Positions 6,615 through 7,772 of a stretch of DNA of 7,772 nucleotides are shown here, in pieces. The stretch covers positions 1-7,772 of the forward strand of contig JAUXCH010000211.1 of NCBI GenBank assembly GCA_030618975.1, written 5' to 3'. Both the position numbers and the translations under genes were made by a program. Origin of the DNA: Planctomycetia bacterium. GTDB lineage: Bacteria > Planctomycetota > PLA2 > JAEUHO01. Within the stretch, counting starts at the first letter, position 1. Every line of letters begins with the position of its first letter. Under the pieces are notes generated by a model. The model was not told where the DNA came from. It did no database searches and worked only from the letters and a program-made list of their open reading frames with translations.

Positions 6615-7772
6615 TGGGCACCGCCCTTCTCGGGGTTGGCCTTCTCGAGGTTGGCCTTGGCGACGGGGGTCGAATCGAGGCGCCCCGGTTCCAGGCGCCG
6701 TACGTCCAGGCGATCGTGGATCGCCTCGAGGATCCGGCCGGGCCGGAGAGGCTCGCCCGGGACGCGACTCCAACAGTCCGCGTCGACGAGGAGCTGTCCG
6801 CGGAGCAGGAACGCGAGCTGGCCGCGACGCCGGTTTTCCTCGTTGATGAACGGTGCGTCCTTCGGATCGCTGAAGTTGATCTCGACCGTCATCACCTTCT
6901 GGAAGCGGCTGCAGATCTCCTTGATGCCCGGCTCGAGCGGCGAGAGAAAGGTGAGATGCAGCGAGGAGACGGCGAGCCCCTCCTCGCGGGCGCGGGCCGC
7001 GGCCTCCTCGATGGCGCCCTTGGTGCTCCCCCACCCGACGACCAGCAGGTCGCCGGAGGACTCGCCGACCACCTTCGGCGGCTGCAGCGTGTCCTGGAGG
7101 ACCGCCAGCTTGCGGCTGCGCGCCTCGCAGCTCCGCTGGTTGACGTCCGGGGCGTAGGTGACCTTGCTGTTCTCGTCGTGGCAGAGACCCGTCAGGGTGT
7201 ACATGCCGCCGGGCTGTCCGGGGATCACGCGGCGACTGAGCCCGAGCCTCGGATCCCAGTCGTAGGGTTTCGTGCCCTCGGGCACGGGGGAGAGATCCGG
7301 CGGCCGGGCCTGCCAGCGGGGGTCGAGCCGCGGCCGCGGGAAGGGTGTGACGCCGGTGGCGAGGTTGGCGTCCGTGAGGACGACGACCACGCAACGGAAC
7401 GTCTCGGCGATCCGCCGCGCGGTGACCATCACGTGGAAACACTCCTCGATGGTGGCCGGCGCGATGACCACCTTGGGCGCGTCGCCGGGCTGTCCGAACA
7501 TCGCCGCGAGCAGGTCGGCCTGCTCCACCTTCGTGGGAAGACCGGTGCTCGGCCCGCCCCGCTGGACGTCGACGACGACGAGCGGCATCTCCGTCATGAT
7601 GGCGAGGGCGATGAACTCGGTCTTGAGCGCCAGGCCGGGCCCCGAGGTGACCGTGAAGGCGACCTTGCCCGCGTAGGACGCGCCGATCGCGACGCCCACG
7701 GCCGCGATCTCGTCCTCCGCCTGGTGCAGGATCCCGCCGGTGCGGTCGAACACGTCGCCCAGGTAGTGGGAC
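6611..7772 (-). CDS. korA: 2-oxoacid:ferredoxin oxidoreductase alpha subunit, 5' end outside window
   Basis: Partner of the beta subunit encoded next; it provides the pyrimidine-binding and transketolase-C-like domains of the 2-oxoacid:ferredoxin oxidoreductase. The visible 386 residues begin upstream in frame at base 7771 and run to TGA at 6611-6613. Numbered from the first visible residue: QAEDEIAAVGVAIGASYAG at 17-35, TSGPGLALKTE at 42-52 and QRGGPSTGLPTKVEQADL at 70-87, all hallmark KorA signatures, then the C-terminal domain with VVGWGSTKGAIEEA at 244-257 and VEIN at 296-299. The N-terminal part with the YPITPS motif, and in many KorA proteins a fused gamma domain, would lie beyond base 7772. 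A charged stretch of about 16 residues (301-316) precedes GQLAFLLRG, where many family members go almost directly to GQLA. The tail carries a short repeat (EKAN twice). Family assignment is firm; 2-oxoglutarate as substrate is the usual inference for this type. Confidence 0.94.
   Translation of the reverse strand, partial: SHYLGDVFDRTGGILHQAEDEIAAVGVAIGASYAGKVAFTVTSGPGLALKTEFIALAIMTEMPLVVVDVQRGGPSTGLPTKVEQADLLAAMFGQPGDAPKVVIAPATIEECFHVMVTARRIAETFRCVVVVLTDANLATGVTPFPRPRLDPRWQARPPDLSPVPEGTKPYDWDPRLGLSRRVIPGQPGGMYTLTGLCHDENSKVTYAPDVNQRSCEARSRKLAVLQDTLQPPKVVGESSGDLLVVGWGSTKGAIEEAAARAREEGLAVSSLHLTFLSPLEPGIKEICSRFQKVMTVEINFSDPKDAPFINEENRRRGQLAFLLRGQLLVDADCWSRVPGEPLRPGRILEAIHDRLDVRRLEPGRLDSTPVAKANLEKANPEKGGAQ
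6625..6654 (-). repeat. Two 15-nt direct repeats at the 3' end of korA
   Basis: On the plus strand CCTTCTCGGGGTTGG (6625-6639) is followed directly by CCTTCTCGAGGTTGG (6640-6654), one mismatch, with the start of a third unit (CCTT) after it. It is in frame and gives the KANLEKANPEK tail of KorA, so copy-number change would only lengthen or shorten the tail. Confidence 0.7.

Noticed and set aside
4526..7157. Long plus-strand frames (4526-6112 and 5403-7157) opposite rnfB, the unrecognised gene, korB and korA
   Set aside because: Arg/Gly/Pro-rich translations without motifs, opposite genes with firm family signatures; explained by GC-rich codon bias.
5661..7442. Extended 593-codon frame containing KorB, which could suggest a fusion protein
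   Set aside because: Upstream of base 6614 the frame lies within korA and is Arg/Pro/Gly-rich shadow sequence; KorB homology only begins after the GTG/ATG near 6614-6590.

Overview
The window is a piece of a bacterial, high-GC (roughly two-thirds G+C by eye) chromosome. It is completely filled by one co-directional gene cluster on the minus strand. Read in the direction of transcription (high to low coordinates) the order is: 2-oxoacid:ferredoxin oxidoreductase alpha subunit (korA type, 5' end outside the window), beta subunit (korB type), a 328-residue protein I do not recognise, a membrane-anchored polyferredoxin of the RnfB family, and a very long NifJ-type pyruvate:ferredoxin oxidoreductase whose 3' end runs off the window at base 1. 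No RNA genes, mobile elements, CRISPR arrays or integration signs were seen.

The genes are packed as one translationally coupled operon: korA/korB overlap by 4 nt (GTGA), korB/orf overlap by 11 nt, orf and rnfB are separated by 10 nt that hold a good Shine-Dalgarno, and rnfB/nifJ overlap by 4 nt (ATGA). There is no intergenic space for an internal promoter or terminator, so any promoter lies beyond base 7772 and any terminator below base 1. Two inverted repeats inside coding sequence (4741-4773 and 3841-3869) sit near gene junctions and could tune the balance of the products.

Functionally, the cluster joins two CoA-dependent, thiamine-diphosphate 2-oxoacid oxidoreductases of different architecture (multi-subunit KorAB and single-chain NifJ) to one membrane-tethered Fe-S protein. 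The other Rnf subunits (rnfA, C, D, G, E) are not in the window. My inference is that RnfB here serves as a dedicated membrane-side acceptor or donor for electrons of the two enzymes. They could run oxidatively (2-oxoglutarate and pyruvate oxidation) or reductively (carboxylation, as in the reductive TCA cycle). The sequence does not decide direction.

The least ordinary parts are: the unrecognised gene locked between korB and rnfB; two insertions of about 80 residues each in NifJ, both next to Fe-S ligand cysteines; a changed motif in the NifJ substrate domain; and an RnfB C-terminal ferredoxin domain that seems to have lost exactly one of its two cluster sites. The organism cannot be named from this window. 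A GC-rich bacterium such as a planctomycete, myxobacterium or a related uncultured lineage would fit, but that is a guess from composition and gene content.
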